Shown here piece by piece: positions 1-9,719 of a stretch of DNA of 64,000 bases (its first letter is position 1; each line of letters opens with the position of its first letter). A model generated the notes under the pieces. That model searched no databases. It saw nothing but the letters and a program-made list of their open reading frames with translations, and had not been told where the DNA came from. The DNA lies in NCBI RefSeq assembly GCF_004358165.1, contig NZ_SMTG01000002.1, positions 558,001-622,000 on the forward strand, in the 5' to 3' direction. The DNA is from Luteimonas terrae. GTDB taxonomy: Bacteria; Pseudomonadota; Gammaproteobacteria; Xanthomonadales; Xanthomonadaceae. Both the position numbers and the translations under genes were made by a program.

Positions 1-850
1 AGCGCCTGGGCAGTTCGAGGAAGGTGCGCGAGAACTGCAGCATCGCCACCAGCGCCAGGCAGATCGAGATCGGCACCATGTGGTCGGCCATCCACGACGA
101 GCCCGGCCACAGGTATTCGAAGCCCAGGCCGTTGAGCGTGAACAGCACCAGCCCGAAGGCGGTGACGTGGCACAGGTACCAGAAATAGCTGGCATCGCGC
201 AGCGACAGCCACAGCACCAGGTTGTAGAAGAACAGCGCCAGCATGATTCCGTAGTACAGGCCGATTGCCAGCTGCGCGTCGCGCGAGACCTCGGTGAACG
301 CCTTGGGCGTGTAGAGCTGCAGTGGCACCTGCATCGAACTCTGGCTGCGCACGCGCACCAGCACGTCGACCGATTCGCCCGGCGGCAGGTCGAGGCTGAA
401 GTTCGGATGGCGGTAGCGCACGCTGCGCGAAGCGAACGGTCGATGGTCGCCGCCGGCGTGGTGGACGACGTGCCCGTCGGCGTAGCGGACGTGCACGTCG
501 ACCTCGTCGCTGAGCGGATACTCCTGCACCAGCATCCAGCGCGGCTCGCGCGGATCGCGGTTGATCACCCGCGCATGGAACCAGAACGTGCCGCGCTGGA
601 AGCCGAAGGCGTCGTTGCCGTCCGGCAACGGGCGCATGCCGCGCAGATCGACCCGCTGCCAGGCCGCGGCGAGATCGTCGCCGTCGCCGGCATCGTGGTG
701 GTAGCGCAGATAGGGCGACAGCGAGACGCTGTCGGTGCCGGGCGCGAGCTGCACGCCCGCGCGTTCGGCGGCCGTTGCGGGCAGAGCCCACAGACAGACC
801 AGCAGCAGCCAGCATCGCCACCACGGCGTCGCCCCGTCGATCCGCGTCAT
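1..850 (-). CDS. 7TM-DISM sensor protein, 3' part outside window
   Basis: Reading the minus strand from an ATG at 850 gives an uninterrupted frame of 283 codons that runs off the left edge. A signal peptide (hydrophobic run around residues 12-27, ending ATAAE) is followed by a periplasmic beta-rich sensor domain with the 7TMR-DISM extracellular-2 pattern. The membrane part begins near residue 190 (start of motif IGLYYGIMLALFFYNLVLW). Proteins of this family bind small ligands outside the membrane and signal through a C-terminal output, usually GGDEF or histidine kinase. That output lies beyond the window, so the activity is unknown. It is divergent from the phosphoesterase gene at 983. The family call is confident; the ligand and output are not known. 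Confidence 0.8.
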   Translation of the reverse strand, partial: MTRIDGATPWWRCWLLLVCLWALPATAAERAGVQLAPGTDSVSLSPYLRYHHDAGDGDDLAAAWQRVDLRGMRPLPDGNDAFGFQRGTFWFHARVINRDPREPRWMLVQEYPLSDEVDVHVRYADGHVVHHAGGDHRPFASRSVRYRHPNFSLDLPPGESVDVLVRVRSQSSMQVPLQLYTPKAFTEVSRDAQLAIGLYYGIMLALFFYNLVLWLSLRDASYFWYLCHVTAFGLVLFTLNGLGFEYLWPGSSWMADHMVPISICLALVAMLQFSRTFLELPRR

Positions 851-982
851 CCTGCCGCCCCGTATTCCATGCATCCCCGCATCGGCCTCGTCCTTGGCCT
901 GCGAACGCAGGAAGCGTAGACCAGCGGCCTGCCGAAATCATCCGGCGGCATAATCGGCCGCCCGTTCGCAACAGGATCTCCC

Positions 983-2536
983 ATGCCGTCCCAGAGTCCA
1001 CGCGCGTTCCTGCCGCTGGCAGCCGTCCTGCTGGCGCTGTCGTCCGGCGCGGCCTCGGCCTGCGAGACCGGGCGCGTCGTCGATGCGGACGGGCAGGGCC
1101 TGGCGGGCATCCGGGTGTCGGATGGCACGCGGATCGTCGTGTCCGCTGCCGACGGCCGCTTCTCGGGCCTGCGTGGTGGCGACGCGCCGGTGTTCGTGAT
1201 CCGCCCGGCGGACCGCTCGCTGCCGCGCGAGGGTGCCCATCCCGCGTTCTGGCGCGCGGCCGGCGCCAGTGGCGCGGCCTGCACGTTCACGCTGCCGGCC
1301 GGCGACCGCGCGCAGGACACCCTGCGGGTCGCGGTGTTCGCCGACCCGCAGACCGGCACGACCGAAGAAGTGGGCTATTACGATCGCGCGATCGTCGAGG
1401 CGGCGCTGGCGGGCGCGCCCTACGATCTCGGCCTGATGCTGGGCGACGTGACCAACGACGACCCCGCGCTGTATCCGCTGATCGACCGCGCGACCGCGCG
1501 TCTCGACACGCCATGGCTGCACGCGCCGGGCAACCACGATCTGGACTTCGACGCGCGCGACGATGTCGGGTCGACGGCCTCGTTCCGCGCCGCCTACGGC
1601 CCGGAGACCTATGCCTGGGAAACGGCGCAGGCGAACGTGCTCGTGCTCGACAACGTCATCTGGCAGCCGGCGCAGAAGCCGACCTATGTCGGAGGGCTGC
1701 GCGAGGACCAGTTCGCCTTCGTCGAGGCATATCTGGCATCGGCGCCACGCGACCGGTTGCTGGTCGTCGCCGCGCATATTCCGTGGTTCGACACCGCATC
1801 GTCGGGCGCGCCCGAGACGGTGCGCAGCGCCGATCGCGCGCGTCTGTTCGCGGCGTTGCAGCCGTTCCCGCACGTGTTGCTGCTGACCGGGCATCGCCAC
1901 ACCCAGCAGCACGTCCGCCACGACGCCGGCACCGGCTGGCATGGTTTGACGCCGCTGCACGAGTACAACGTCGGTGCCTCCAGCGGCGCGTTCTGGAGCG
2001 GCGCGGCGGATGCCGCCGGCATTCCGGACGCGACGATGGCCGACGGCACGCCGAACGGGTTCGCGGTGGTGCAGGTCGAGGCGGGCGGCGCGTACCGACT
2101 GTCCTGGCAGCCGGCACGCGCGCCGGCGGACAACCCGGCGACGACGCAGGCGATGTCGCTGCACGCACCGCGCGTGTTGCGCCAGGGCGCGTATCCCGCC
2201 TGGGGCGTCTATGCCAACGTCTACATGGGGCAGCCCGACACGCGCGTCGAGTTCCGCGTCGGCGACGGCGACTGGGCGCCGATGCGGCGCGTCGAGCAGC
2301 CCGACCCGCGCCTGCTGCTGGAAAACGCACGCGACGATCTCGCCGACACGCTGCGCGGCCGTGACCGCTCGCCGGAAGCCACGCCGTCGATGCATCTGTG
2401 GCGAGGCGCGTTGCCGACCCGGCGCGACGTCGGCACGCATACCGTCGAGGTCCGCGCCTTCGACGCGTGGCAGGGCGAGCAACGCGCGCGGACGACCTAT
2501 CGTCTCGACCGGTTCGACGGTGACGCTTCGCCATGA
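983..2536 (+). CDS. secreted calcineurin-like metallophosphoesterase
   Basis: A 517-residue protein with a signal peptide (about residues 1-26, cut near ASA-CET) is followed by a short carboxypeptidase-regulatory-like N-domain (VVDADGQGLAGIRVSDG). The metallophosphoesterase core has ADPQTGT (first metal ligands), GDVTNDD, APGNHDLDFD (the GNHD box) and LTGHRHTQQH (late His ligands). A C-terminal beta domain completes the usual N/core/C layout of secreted calcineurin-like phosphoesterases. It should hydrolyse phosphoester bonds in the periplasm with two metal ions; the substrate cannot be read from sequence. Its stop overlaps the start of the YdeI-like gene by four bases (ATGA), so the two are probably cotranscribed. 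Confidence 0.85.
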   Translation: MPSQSPRAFLPLAAVLLALSSGAASACETGRVVDADGQGLAGIRVSDGTRIVVSAADGRFSGLRGGDAPVFVIRPADRSLPREGAHPAFWRAAGASGAACTFTLPAGDRAQDTLRVAVFADPQTGTTEEVGYYDRAIVEAALAGAPYDLGLMLGDVTNDDPALYPLIDRATARLDTPWLHAPGNHDLDFDARDDVGSTASFRAAYGPETYAWETAQANVLVLDNVIWQPAQKPTYVGGLREDQFAFVEAYLASAPRDRLLVVAAHIPWFDTASSGAPETVRSADRARLFAALQPFPHVLLLTGHRHTQQHVRHDAGTGWHGLTPLHEYNVGASSGAFWSGAADAAGIPDATMADGTPNGFAVVQVEAGGAYRLSWQPARAPADNPATTQAMSLHAPRVLRQGAYPAWGVYANVYMGQPDTRVEFRVGDGDWAPMRRVEQPDPRLLLENARDDLADTLRGRDRSPEATPSMHLWRGALPTRRDVGTHTVEVRAFDAWQGEQRARTTYRLDRFDGDASP

Positions 2537-3126
2537 CCGGCGCTGCGCCTTCCGACGGTCTGCCGGTGCTGGCGTTCGCCGACGAGGCGGCGTGGGAGAC
2601 CTGGCTGACGGCCCATGCCAAGGGCGCGGGCGTGTGGCTGAAGATCGCCAAGCAGGGCAATGCGACGCCGTCGGTAACCTACGCGCAGGCGCTGGATGTG
2701 GCGTTGTGCCACGGCTGGATCGACGGCCAGAAGCGTGGGTTCGACGAGGAGTGGTTCCTGCAGCGGTTCACGCCGCGCCGCCCGCGCAGTCTGTGGTCCG
2801 CGCGCAATGTCGCGCATGTGACGCGGCTGCAGGCGGCGGGTCGGATCCGTGAGGCAGGCCTGCGGGAGATCGAAGCCGCGCGTGCGGACGGACGCTGGGA
2901 CGCGGCCTATGCCGGTGCGTCGACGATGGCGCCACCGCCGGAACTGGTTGCGGCACTCGGGAGGACGGCGGGCGCACAGGCCGCGTTCGACGCGCTGGAC
3001 CGGAGCAACCGCTACGCGGTGTGTTTCCGGGTGGCGACGCTGAAGACCGCCGCGGGGCGCGAACGGCGCGCGCAGGCATTGGCGGACCTGCTGGCGGCCG
3101 GTGGCCGGATCCACGACCGAGCCTGA
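2533..3126 (+). CDS. YdeI/OmpD-associated family protein
   Basis: A 197-residue cytoplasmic protein with the YdeI family pattern: an N-terminal segment LAFADEAAWETWLTAHAKG, then GVWLKIAKQG, the ALCHGWIDGQKRG block and FTPRRPRSLWSARN. The C-terminal half carries the helical FDALDRSNRYAVCFRVATLKTAAGRERR region. Family members are annotated as bacteriocin-protection or OmpD-associated proteins, but no biochemical role is firmly established. Its ATG overlaps the phosphoesterase stop, so translation is probably coupled. A hairpin just after the stop looks like the end of the transcript. Confidence 0.8.
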   Translation: MTGAAPSDGLPVLAFADEAAWETWLTAHAKGAGVWLKIAKQGNATPSVTYAQALDVALCHGWIDGQKRGFDEEWFLQRFTPRRPRSLWSARNVAHVTRLQAAGRIREAGLREIEAARADGRWDAAYAGASTMAPPPELVAALGRTAGAQAAFDALDRSNRYAVCFRVATLKTAAGRERRAQALADLLAAGGRIHDRA

Positions 3127-3139
3127 CCGTAGACGACAC

Positions 3140-3163
3140 AACGCCCGCACATGGCGGGCGTTT
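3140..3163 (+). terminator. hairpin terminator after the YdeI-like gene
   Basis: The arms CGCCCGC and GCGGGCG enclose a short ACATG loop, with AA before and TTT after, 14 bases past the stop codon. The T-tract is short, so termination may be partial. Confidence 0.6.
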
Positions 3164-3347
3164 GCGAAGGTGACCGGCTGGCGCGCGATGGCTGGCGGGC
3201 GGGTCGTGCGCGTCGCGGGCTGGCGATGGCGGGCTGGCGGCGCGCGGGCAGTCTAGCCAGCGCCCCGCATCGCTGTCGGAACGAGAATCAGTCTCGCGAG
3301 ACTACGGGTTGCCGACCGGGGGTGTGCCGGCTACGCAAGTCGGAGGT

Positions 3348-3415
3348 GGGAGCGCGCTTGCGCGTGATGCGGCTGCGGGCCTGGCAACGTCGTCGGCGTC
3401 GCGCGCAAGCGCGCC
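3348..3415. repeat. REP family 1 (GGGAGCGCGCTTGCGCG), degenerate copy
   Basis: One unit GGGAGCGCGCTTGCGCG faces an inverted unit GCGCGCAAGCGCGCC about 35 bases later. The same paired arrangement occurs at 10519-10594 and 15707-15770. It sits in the 316-base gap between convergent genes, which otherwise holds only the terminator at 3140. Confidence 0.7.
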
Positions 3416-3442
3416 TAGTCGAGAGAAGTCGCGCCGATCCGG

Positions 3443-4342
3443 TCAGGGCGCGATCGGATACGGATACACCGCCGGCGCCGGATCGGCAGGCAGCGTGGCC
3501 TGCCAGCGGGCAAGCGTCGCACCGATGCGCGCACCCTGCGCGATGCGCGGGCTGGACCGTTCGTAACCGAGCTTGCGCTCGCGCTGCTTGATCGCCCGCG
3601 CGGCCAGGCGATACGCCCCGGCGAAATCACGGTCCGCGTTGAGCCCGTCGAGCAGCCAGGCGTGTCCGAAGAAGGTGATCGTCGACTCGCTGCCGCAGCC
3701 GAACGATGGCCGATCGGCCCGCGCGGCGGTCAGCACCAGCGTGTCCGGGCCTTCGAGCGCGGGAATGAAGCCGCCCGAGAAGCACGCCGAGATCACCACG
3801 ACGCGATGCACGATGCCGGCATCGTCCAGTGCATCGCGGAGCGTCTCCGGCGCGAGACTCGCCTCGCTGCCATCGGGCAGGTGCAGGCCGAGCGCATGTT
3901 CGGGCGAGCCGTGCATCGTCAGATACAGCAGCACGATGTCGCGTTCCCGGTCCATCCGGCCGCCAAGCGCCGCCAATGCGTGACGCAGCGTCGCCTCGGT
4001 CGCCAGCGGCGTGCCGGCGCCGCGCAGGCTGTCGGCATGGTTGATCAGGGCGAGCACGTGCGCACCAGCGCCGAGTCGCGGTGCGACCGAGTCGACGAGA
4101 AACTCCACTTCGTTGCGGAACACGTCCTCGCTCGCGTCGCCGGCCACGCCGACGACATAGAGCTGTGGCGCGTCGACGCCGGTCGGCAGCATGGCCGCGA
4201 CGCGGGCATCGATCAGCGCGGCATCGCGCGCGGTCGGGCCGGCGCCATCATTCGCGTGCGCGGCGCCGGCGGCAAGCAGGCACAGCCACACGCCGGCGTG
4301 CAGCCATCGGAGACGCGGAAGCCGACCCGATGCCGGCCGCAT
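3443..4342 (-). CDS. secreted C13 (legumain-like) family peptidase
   Basis: A 299-residue protein with a signal peptide (hydrophobic residues 14-30, AHA-N). The caspase/legumain-type dyad is visible: His144 in YLTMHGSPEH and Cys187 in VVVISACFSGGF. These motifs place it in peptidase family C13, whose bacterial members are presumed exported cysteine proteases cutting after Asn or Asp. The substrate is unknown. It starts one base after the mtnC stop, which suggests translational coupling with methionine salvage. A functional link is not obvious, so this may be a transcription hitchhiker. It is convergent with the YdeI-like gene. Confidence 0.8.
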   Translation of the reverse strand: MRPASGRLPRLRWLHAGVWLCLLAAGAAHANDGAGPTARDAALIDARVAAMLPTGVDAPQLYVVGVAGDASEDVFRNEVEFLVDSVAPRLGAGAHVLALINHADSLRGAGTPLATEATLRHALAALGGRMDRERDIVLLYLTMHGSPEHALGLHLPDGSEASLAPETLRDALDDAGIVHRVVVISACFSGGFIPALEGPDTLVLTAARADRPSFGCGSESTITFFGHAWLLDGLNADRDFAGAYRLAARAIKQRERKLGYERSSPRIAQGARIGATLARWQATLPADPAPAVYPYPIAP

Positions 4343-4343
4343 G

Positions 4344-5033
4344 TCAGCGGAGCGCGTCGATCTGGTCGAACGTGGTCACGCGCGTGTGGCCGTTCGCGGC
4401 CGACGCATCGCGCGGTGTCGGATAGTCCTCGCGCCGGTCGACCAGCACCGTGCGCAGGCCGGCCTCGCGGGCGGCATCGAGTTCCTCGACGACATCGGAC
4501 AGGAACAGGATCTCGGCCGGCGCGGCATCCAGCGCATCGGCAATGCGCGCGTAGCTGTCGGCCTCGCGCTTGCCGCCGACCTCGGTGTCGAACCAGGCCG
4601 ACACCAGACCGGTCAGATCGCCGGCATCGCTGTGACCGAAGAACAGTTTCTGCGCCGGCACCGAACCCGACGAATACACCGCCAGGGTTTCGCCTGCCGC
4701 ATGCCAGCGCGGCAGCGCTTGCGCGGCGTCGGGATAGATGTGCGCGGTGAAGTCGGCATCGTGGTAGCCGGCCGACCAGATCATGCCCTGCAGCGCCTTG
4801 AGCGCGGTGTGCTTGCGGTCGGCGTCGATCCAGCCCTGCAGCGTCTCGACGATCATCGCGTCGTCGCACATGGCGCCGTGTTCGGTCGCGACGACATCCA
4901 GCCAGCGGCGGACCTCGGGATCGTCCTTGTGGGCGGCGACGAAGCCGGGCAGGGCGCGACGCGCATACGGAAACAGCACGTCCTTGACGAAGGAGATGCT
5001 GCTGGTGGTGCCTTCGATGTCGGTGAGGATCAT
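4344..5033 (-). CDS. mtnC: enolase-phosphatase E1 (methionine salvage)
   Basis: A 229-residue HAD-superfamily enzyme. The opening [21 protein letters not shown] is the MtnC signature, with Asp5 and Glu7 in the DxEGT nucleophile motif. [16 protein letters not shown] and the acidic [12 protein letters not shown] motif complete the HAD core, and the length is normal. It converts 2,3-diketo-5-methylthiopentyl-1-phosphate first to the enol and then to the acireductone, the substrate of MtnD. mtnD and mtnB lie upstream on the same strand, separated from mtnC by 233 bases containing a REP element. The ATG is the first residue of the conserved motif. Confidence 0.95.
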   Translation of the reverse strand: MILTDIEGTTSSISFVKDVLFPYARRALPGFVAAHKDDPEVRRWLDVVATEHGAMCDDAMIVETLQGWIDADRKHTALKALQGMIWSAGYHDADFTAHIYPDAAQALPRWHAAGETLAVYSSGSVPAQKLFFGHSDAGDLTGLVSAWFDTEVGGKREADSYARIADALDAAPAEILFLSDVVEELDAAREAGLRTVLVDRREDYPTPRDASAANGHTRVTTFDQIDALR

Positions 5034-5125
5034 CCGCGCGTCAGCCGGTGGTGGGGCGGTGCAGTGTAAGGCGTCGAAGTGTCGGCGATCAGAGCGGACC
5101 AGCTCGGCGCAAGGCGCCCGCTACT

Positions 5126-5205
5126 GTCATCCCAGCGGACGCTGGGATCCATTTTCGCAGTGAAGCAAGATCAAGATGGGCCCCAGCTTTCGCTGGGGCG
5201 ACGGT
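5126..5205. repeat. REP family 2 (GTCATCCCAGCG...GCTGGGATCCATTTT) pair
   Basis: The first hairpin, CCCAGCG-GAC-GCTGGG, is followed by ATCCATTTT. An inverted unit follows: TCAAGATGGG, then CCCCAGC-TTTCG-GCTGGGG. It fills much of the 233-base gap between mtnD and mtnC, where it could act as an mRNA 3'-end stabiliser or attenuator. Related pairs occur at 29905, 31978, 34485 and 35832. Confidence 0.75.
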
Positions 5206-5266
5206 CGAGTGATCTTCGCTGGAGCAGCTTGAAGCGAGAGGCTAAACAGCGACACAAGGCTGACCC

Positions 5267-5821
5267 TCAGCGCAGATCCGGCTCGTACCGCGGAAACTTC
5301 TGCGCGATATCCGAACCGGTGAAGTGCCCGACCCAGCCGTCCGGCTGCTCGAAGAAGCGGATCGCCACGAAGCGTGGTTCGCTGCCCATGTCGAACCAGT
5401 GCGTGATGCCGTCGGGCACGCCGATCAGATCGTCCTTGACGCATTCGATCTCGTAGACCTTGCCCTCGACGTGCAGGGTGAACAGCCCCGAGCCGTCGAC
5501 GAAGAAGCGCACCTCGTCTTCCTTGTGGAAGTGTTCCTCGAGGAACTTGGCGCGCAGTTCGTCGCGCTTGGGGTTGTCGGGCGCGATGCTGATCACGTCG
5601 ACGGTGTTGAAGCCGCGCTCGGCGCTGATGCGGTCGATGTCGGCCTTGTAGGCGGCGATGACCTCGTCCTGCGATGCGCCGGCGGCGACCGGCTTGGCGG
5701 CCTGCCAGCGCTCGAATGTCACGCCGATGGCCTGCAGTTCGCGGGCGATCGCGTCGCCGTCGCGGCTGTCGAACAGCGGCGTCTCGGGGGCGGTGTCGTC
5801 GAAGATGCGGAGGCGGCTCAT
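5267..5821 (-). CDS. mtnD: acireductone dioxygenase
   Basis: A 184-residue cupin enzyme of normal length. The metal ligands are visible as His97, His99 and Glu103 in [16 protein letters not shown], plus His141 in [10 protein letters not shown]. With Fe2+ it converts the acireductone from MtnC to the methionine precursor 4-methylthio-2-oxobutanoate and formate; with Ni2+ the same protein makes an off-pathway product. The ATG at 5821 (MSRLRIFDD) was chosen because the open frame upstream lacks family sequence. The gene is flanked by mtnB upstream and mtnC downstream. Confidence 0.93.
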   Translation of the reverse strand: MSRLRIFDDTAPETPLFDSRDGDAIARELQAIGVTFERWQAAKPVAAGASQDEVIAAYKADIDRISAERGFNTVDVISIAPDNPKRDELRAKFLEEHFHKEDEVRFFVDGSGLFTLHVEGKVYEIECVKDDLIGVPDGITHWFDMGSEPRFVAIRFFEQPDGWVGHFTGSDIAQKFPRYEPDLR

Positions 5822-5935
5822 GGCGGTCTGGCTCGGCGCGTGGCGGGGGTCGTCCAGCCTAGCAAAGCGCCAGGCGCGCAACGTTGACCGCGGCGGAACG
5901 CCGTCGTTCCACAGCTGGCGACGCCAGGCGCTTCG

Positions 5936-6583
5936 TCAGTGCCGCGCGCGCAGGCGGCGGAGCTCGAGTTCGCAGTGCAGCAGGAACTCGAAAGCTTCGA
6001 GGTGGCGACGCGCCTCGGCCATGTCGCGGCCCCAGGCGTAGAGGCCGTGACCGTCGATCAGATAGCCCCACATCGGGCCGGCATCGAGCAGGGATTCGAC
6101 CTGCGCCGACAGCACGGTCATGTCCTGGCTGTTGGGCAGCACCGGTACGTCGACCGCCATTTCGTGCGTGCTGTTGCCGGCGAAGGCCTTCAGCAGTTCG
6201 TAGCCTTCCAGGCGGACATGACCGTCGGCGGCGAACAGCCGCGAGGCGATGGTCTGGGTCGGCGAATGCGTGTGCAGGATGCAGCCGATGTCGGGGAAAC
6301 GCCGGTAGAGCTGCGTGTGCAGCAGTGTCTCGGCGGACGGGCGGTGATCGCTGCCGACGGCCAGGCCATCGAAATCGACGACCATGATGTCGCCTTCCTT
6401 CAGCTTGCCCTTGTCGCGGCCGGAGACGGTGATCGCGGCATGGCGGTCGTCGAGGCGGCGCGAGAAGTTGCTGCTGGTGGCGGGCGTCCAGCCGGACTGG
6501 GCGAGTTCGCGGATGTTGACGATCAGCTCGCCGGCGAGCTCGCGCAGGCGGTGGACGTCGTAGGGCGGGGGCGTATCGGACAT
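5936..6583 (-). CDS. mtnB: methylthioribulose-1-phosphate dehydratase
   Basis: A 215-residue class II aldolase/adducin-fold enzyme. The motif [12 protein letters not shown] at the N-terminus, GRDKGKL, the zinc pair His104 and His106 in [10 protein letters not shown], and the late GHGLYAWG block are all characteristic of MtnB. It dehydrates methylthioribulose-1-phosphate to 2,3-diketo-5-methylthiopentyl-1-phosphate, the substrate of MtnC. It is the first gene of the run mtnB-mtnD-mtnC. mtnA and the upstream salvage genes are not in this window. Confidence 0.93.
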   Translation of the reverse strand: MSDTPPPYDVHRLRELAGELIVNIRELAQSGWTPATSSNFSRRLDDRHAAITVSGRDKGKLKEGDIMVVDFDGLAVGSDHRPSAETLLHTQLYRRFPDIGCILHTHSPTQTIASRLFAADGHVRLEGYELLKAFAGNSTHEMAVDVPVLPNSQDMTVLSAQVESLLDAGPMWGYLIDGHGLYAWGRDMAEARRHLEAFEFLLHCELELRRLRARH

Positions 6584-6612
6584 GGCGCGGATTCTAGCGC
6601 GCCCGCGTGGAC

Positions 6613-6858
6613 TCAGCGTTTGCCGCGCCAGGACGGGGCCTCACCCTTCAGGGCGCAGACCGTGATCAGCAGCGCGGTCGCCACCGCGACGCAGATGCCG
6701 AAGGCCAGCGGCGCATCGCTCGGCGGAAAGCGTGCGGCGCAACCGATCAGCGTGCCGACGTAGACCAGCAGCACCACCCAGCCCTGCCAGCGACGCGGCA
6801 AGCCCCAGCCGTAGCCGAAACGCTTGGCCGGAAACCAGTCATCGTCGCGCTCGCTCAT
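6613..6858 (-). CDS. small two-helix membrane protein
   Basis: An 81-residue protein whose ATG overlaps the stop of the permease gene upstream (ATGA at 6855-6858). The N-terminus holds the motif [14 protein letters not shown], and two hydrophobic helices follow (about residues 27-42 and 51-67). The motif reads like a conserved small membrane protein of this bacterial family, but no function can be assigned. The overlap suggests coupled translation with the permease, so it may be an accessory subunit. That idea is inference only. Confidence 0.7.
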   Translation of the reverse strand: MSERDDDWFPAKRFGYGWGLPRRWQGWVVLLVYVGTLIGCAARFPPSDAPLAFGICVAVATALLITVCALKGEAPSWRGKR

Positions 6859-8159
6859 CGCGCCGGCGTCGCCGTACGACGTCCGAAGCCGCGATACGCG
6901 GCCCAGGCGAGCAGGGCGATGATCGCCGCGCCCATCAGCGTATCGACCGGCGTCGACCAGACCAGCAGACCGCAGGCGACCAGCGCGCCCATGCCCAGCA
7001 GGCGTTCGCGCGTGCCGGCCGGATGCGCGGGATTGCCCAGCAGCAGGCTCAGGCCGGCGGCGGCGTAGGCCATCACCACCAGCGTCACCGCCATGTTGAT
7101 GATCGTTTCGAACTGGCTGCCCACCGAGTCCGACAGCGTGGTGAACGCGATCAACGTCATCGACGACACCACGATCAGCAGGCCGGGGCCCGCGGCGCCG
7201 TTCTTCAGCAGGCGGCCGAAGATCTTCGGCAGGAAGCCGCGCTGCGCGGCGCGCGCGCCCGATTCGCCGGTCACCAGCATCCAGCCGCCGAGCGTGCCGG
7301 TGGCCTTGAGCGCAGCGGCCGCGGCGATCACCGGAATCGCCCAGGCGCCGAACATCTGTCCCGCGACGAGTGCGAACGGCGCGCTGGAGGCAGCCAGCTG
7401 GTCGACCGGCACGATGCCCATCATCAGCACCGAGGAAATCAGGTACACGACGCCGGCGAGCAGGATGCCGCCGAGGGTCGCGATCGGCACGTTGCGCTCG
7501 GGATTGCGCACCACGCCGGCGACCATCGCGCCGGTCTCCAGGCCGATGAAGGCCCAGAACACCGTGGCCAGCGACCCGATCGCCACGGCCGCATCGGACT
7601 GGCCACTGACGTTCCAGCCGGCGCGGTAGATGTCGGGGTCGAAATAGCTCCAGCCGGCGATCAGGATCGCGGCGACCGGCAGCAGGCCGAACACCACGCA
7701 GAACGACTGGAAGCGCGCGATGTTGCGCGGACCCAGCAGGTTCAGCGCGAACATCGACCAGATCAGCAGGATCTGTCCGACCAGCTGCACGGCCGGCGCG
7801 TCGGACACCGGCAGCAGCACCACCAGGTAGCCTACGGCAGCCACGGCGATCGCGTTGTTGCCGACCCACGACGACAGCCAGTACAGCGTGGTCGCCAGGA
7901 ACCCCATGTCGCGGCCGAGGCTCGGGCGGATGTAGTCGTCGGGCGAGTTGAGATCCGGGTACTGCCGCGCGAGCCGCGCGAAGGCTGCGCCCAGTGCCAC
8001 CGCGAGCAGGGTGCCCAGCAGCCACGAGAACGCGGTCACCGCGCCCGAGCGCGCGAGCGTGGACGGCAGCAGGAAGAAGCCCGAGCCGATCATGTTGTTG
8101 GCCACCATGAAGGTCGCCAGCACCGGACCGATCTTCTTGGCCGTGGAGGTCGTGGACAT
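6855..8159 (-). CDS. APC-family amino-acid antiporter, PotE/AdiC-like
   Basis: A 434-residue integral membrane protein with about twelve hydrophobic helices. The first helix has the unwound substrate-binding motif MVANNMIGSGFFLLP. FWAFIGLETGAMVAGVVRNPERNVPIAT matches the TM6 region of basic amino-acid/polyamine antiporters. Such transporters exchange an amino acid for its decarboxylation product; which one cannot be said. The start at 8159 (MSTTSTAKK) avoids an upstream extension without family character. The gene overlaps the 81-residue membrane protein downstream and follows a second APC permease. Confidence 0.88.
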   Translation of the reverse strand: MSTTSTAKKIGPVLATFMVANNMIGSGFFLLPSTLARSGAVTAFSWLLGTLLAVALGAAFARLARQYPDLNSPDDYIRPSLGRDMGFLATTLYWLSSWVGNNAIAVAAVGYLVVLLPVSDAPAVQLVGQILLIWSMFALNLLGPRNIARFQSFCVVFGLLPVAAILIAGWSYFDPDIYRAGWNVSGQSDAAVAIGSLATVFWAFIGLETGAMVAGVVRNPERNVPIATLGGILLAGVVYLISSVLMMGIVPVDQLAASSAPFALVAGQMFGAWAIPVIAAAAALKATGTLGGWMLVTGESGARAAQRGFLPKIFGRLLKNGAAGPGLLIVVSSMTLIAFTTLSDSVGSQFETIINMAVTLVVMAYAAAGLSLLLGNPAHPAGTRERLLGMGALVACGLLVWSTPVDTLMGAAIIALLAWAAYRGFGRRTATPAR

Positions 8160-8246
8160 CGTGCAATCCGGTGTGAAGGTGCGGCCTGCGCCGCGAAGGA
8201 AGCCTGGACGGCACACGGCCCGCGCGAGGCGGGCCGTGCGGTCGGA

Positions 8247-9719
8247 TCAGGGGCTCGTGTTGAGCTTGCTGTGCCGGCGTCCGTAGCAGAAGTAGATGAT
8301 CATGCCGACGATCGTCCAGCCGACGAACAGGTGCCAGTGTTCCTTGAACGACTGCACGAACAGGAACATGCACGACAGGAAGCCGAGCGGGCAGATGATG
8401 GTTGCGAACGGCACGCGGAACGGGCGGTGCAGTTCGGGGCGCGTGCGGCGCAGCACCAACACGCCCAGGCACACCGTGGCGAACGCGATCAGCGTGCCCA
8501 TCGACACCAGCTCGCCCAGCACGCTCAGCGGCATCAGGCCGGCGAGCAGGCACGCGGCGATGCCGACCATGATGGTGCCGACGTAGGGCGTCTGGTACTT
8601 CGGGTGCACGCGACCGAAGATCTTCGGCAGCAGGCCGTCGCGCGACATCGTGTAGAAGATGCGCGGCTGCGCCATCAGCATCACCAGCACCACCGACGAC
8701 AGGCCGGCGATCGCGCCGATTTCGACCGCGGTCTTCAGCCAGGCGAGGTTCGGGTAGGCCTCCAGCGCGGTCGCGACCGGCTTGGCCGTGCCCAGCATCG
8801 TGTAGGGCACCATGCCGGTCAGCACGGCGCAGACGATGATGTAGATGATCGTGCAGATCGCCAGCGAACCGAGGATGCCGATCGGCATGTCGCGCTGCGG
8901 GTTCTTGGCTTCGCCGGCTGCGGTGGAGACCGCGTCGAAGCCGATGTAGGCGAAGAACACGATCGTCGCGGCGCGGAACACGCCGTCCATGCCGAACTGG
9001 CCCGGGCCGGTGTTCTCAGGGATGAAGGGCGTCCAGTTGGCCGGGTCGACGTAGAACATGCCGAAGCCGACGAAAGCCGCGATGACCGCGGTCTTGATCG
9101 CCACCACGATGCCGTTGATGAAGGCCGACTGGGTGATGCCGACGTAACACAGGCCGCTGACCGCGGCGACGATCAGCACCGCCGGCAGATTGAAGATGTT
9201 GGCCGTGCGCACGAAGCCGCCGTCTTCCCAGGCGATGGGTGCGCCGGCGAGCTCCGCGGGGAAGGGCAGGCCGAGCGTCGTGGTGATGAAGCTGACGAAG
9301 TAACCCGACCAGCCGACCGCGACCGTCGACGAGGCGAACAGGTACTCGAGCACCAGACACCAGCCGATGAACCAGGCGGTGAACTCGCCGAGCGTGGCGT
9401 ACGAGTACGAATACGCGCTGCCCGACACCGGCAGCAGCGCCGAGAACTCGGCGTAGCACAGGCCGGCGAACGCGCAGGCCAGGCCGGCCAGCACGAAGCT
9501 GAGCATGATCGCCGGACCGGCGTGATTCGCGGCGGCCTGGCCGGTCAGCACGAAGATGCCGGCGCCGATGACCGCGCCCATGCCGAGCAGGACCAGGTGA
9601 CGGGCGGTGAGGGTGCGCTTGAGCGAACCTTCGCCCTGGAGGCTGCCCTCGACGGGCTCGCCGGCATCGACGTGCGGCGCGGGTGCCACGGGCTTCACCC
9701 GGAACAGAGACTTCAACAT
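8247..9719 (-). CDS. APC-family cationic amino-acid permease, CAT type
   Basis: A 490-residue transporter with a hydrophilic N-terminus and about twelve to thirteen transmembrane helices. GMGAVIGAGIFVLTGQAA is the helix-1 binding loop, and FFAYIGFDAVSTAAGEAKNPQRDMPIGI is the helix-6 signature of the cationic amino-acid transporter (YhdG-like) subfamily. MSRDGLLPKIFGRVHPKYQTP is also family-typical. It probably imports amino acids with the proton gradient. The ATG at 9719 (MLKSLFRVK) is the natural start; the upstream frame is unrelated to the family. It is divergent from the NUDIX gene. Confidence 0.9.
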   Translation of the reverse strand: MLKSLFRVKPVAPAPHVDAGEPVEGSLQGEGSLKRTLTARHLVLLGMGAVIGAGIFVLTGQAAANHAGPAIMLSFVLAGLACAFAGLCYAEFSALLPVSGSAYSYSYATLGEFTAWFIGWCLVLEYLFASSTVAVGWSGYFVSFITTTLGLPFPAELAGAPIAWEDGGFVRTANIFNLPAVLIVAAVSGLCYVGITQSAFINGIVVAIKTAVIAAFVGFGMFYVDPANWTPFIPENTGPGQFGMDGVFRAATIVFFAYIGFDAVSTAAGEAKNPQRDMPIGILGSLAICTIIYIIVCAVLTGMVPYTMLGTAKPVATALEAYPNLAWLKTAVEIGAIAGLSSVVLVMLMAQPRIFYTMSRDGLLPKIFGRVHPKYQTPYVGTIMVGIAACLLAGLMPLSVLGELVSMGTLIAFATVCLGVLVLRRTRPELHRPFRVPFATIICPLGFLSCMFLFVQSFKEHWHLFVGWTIVGMIIYFCYGRRHSKLNTSP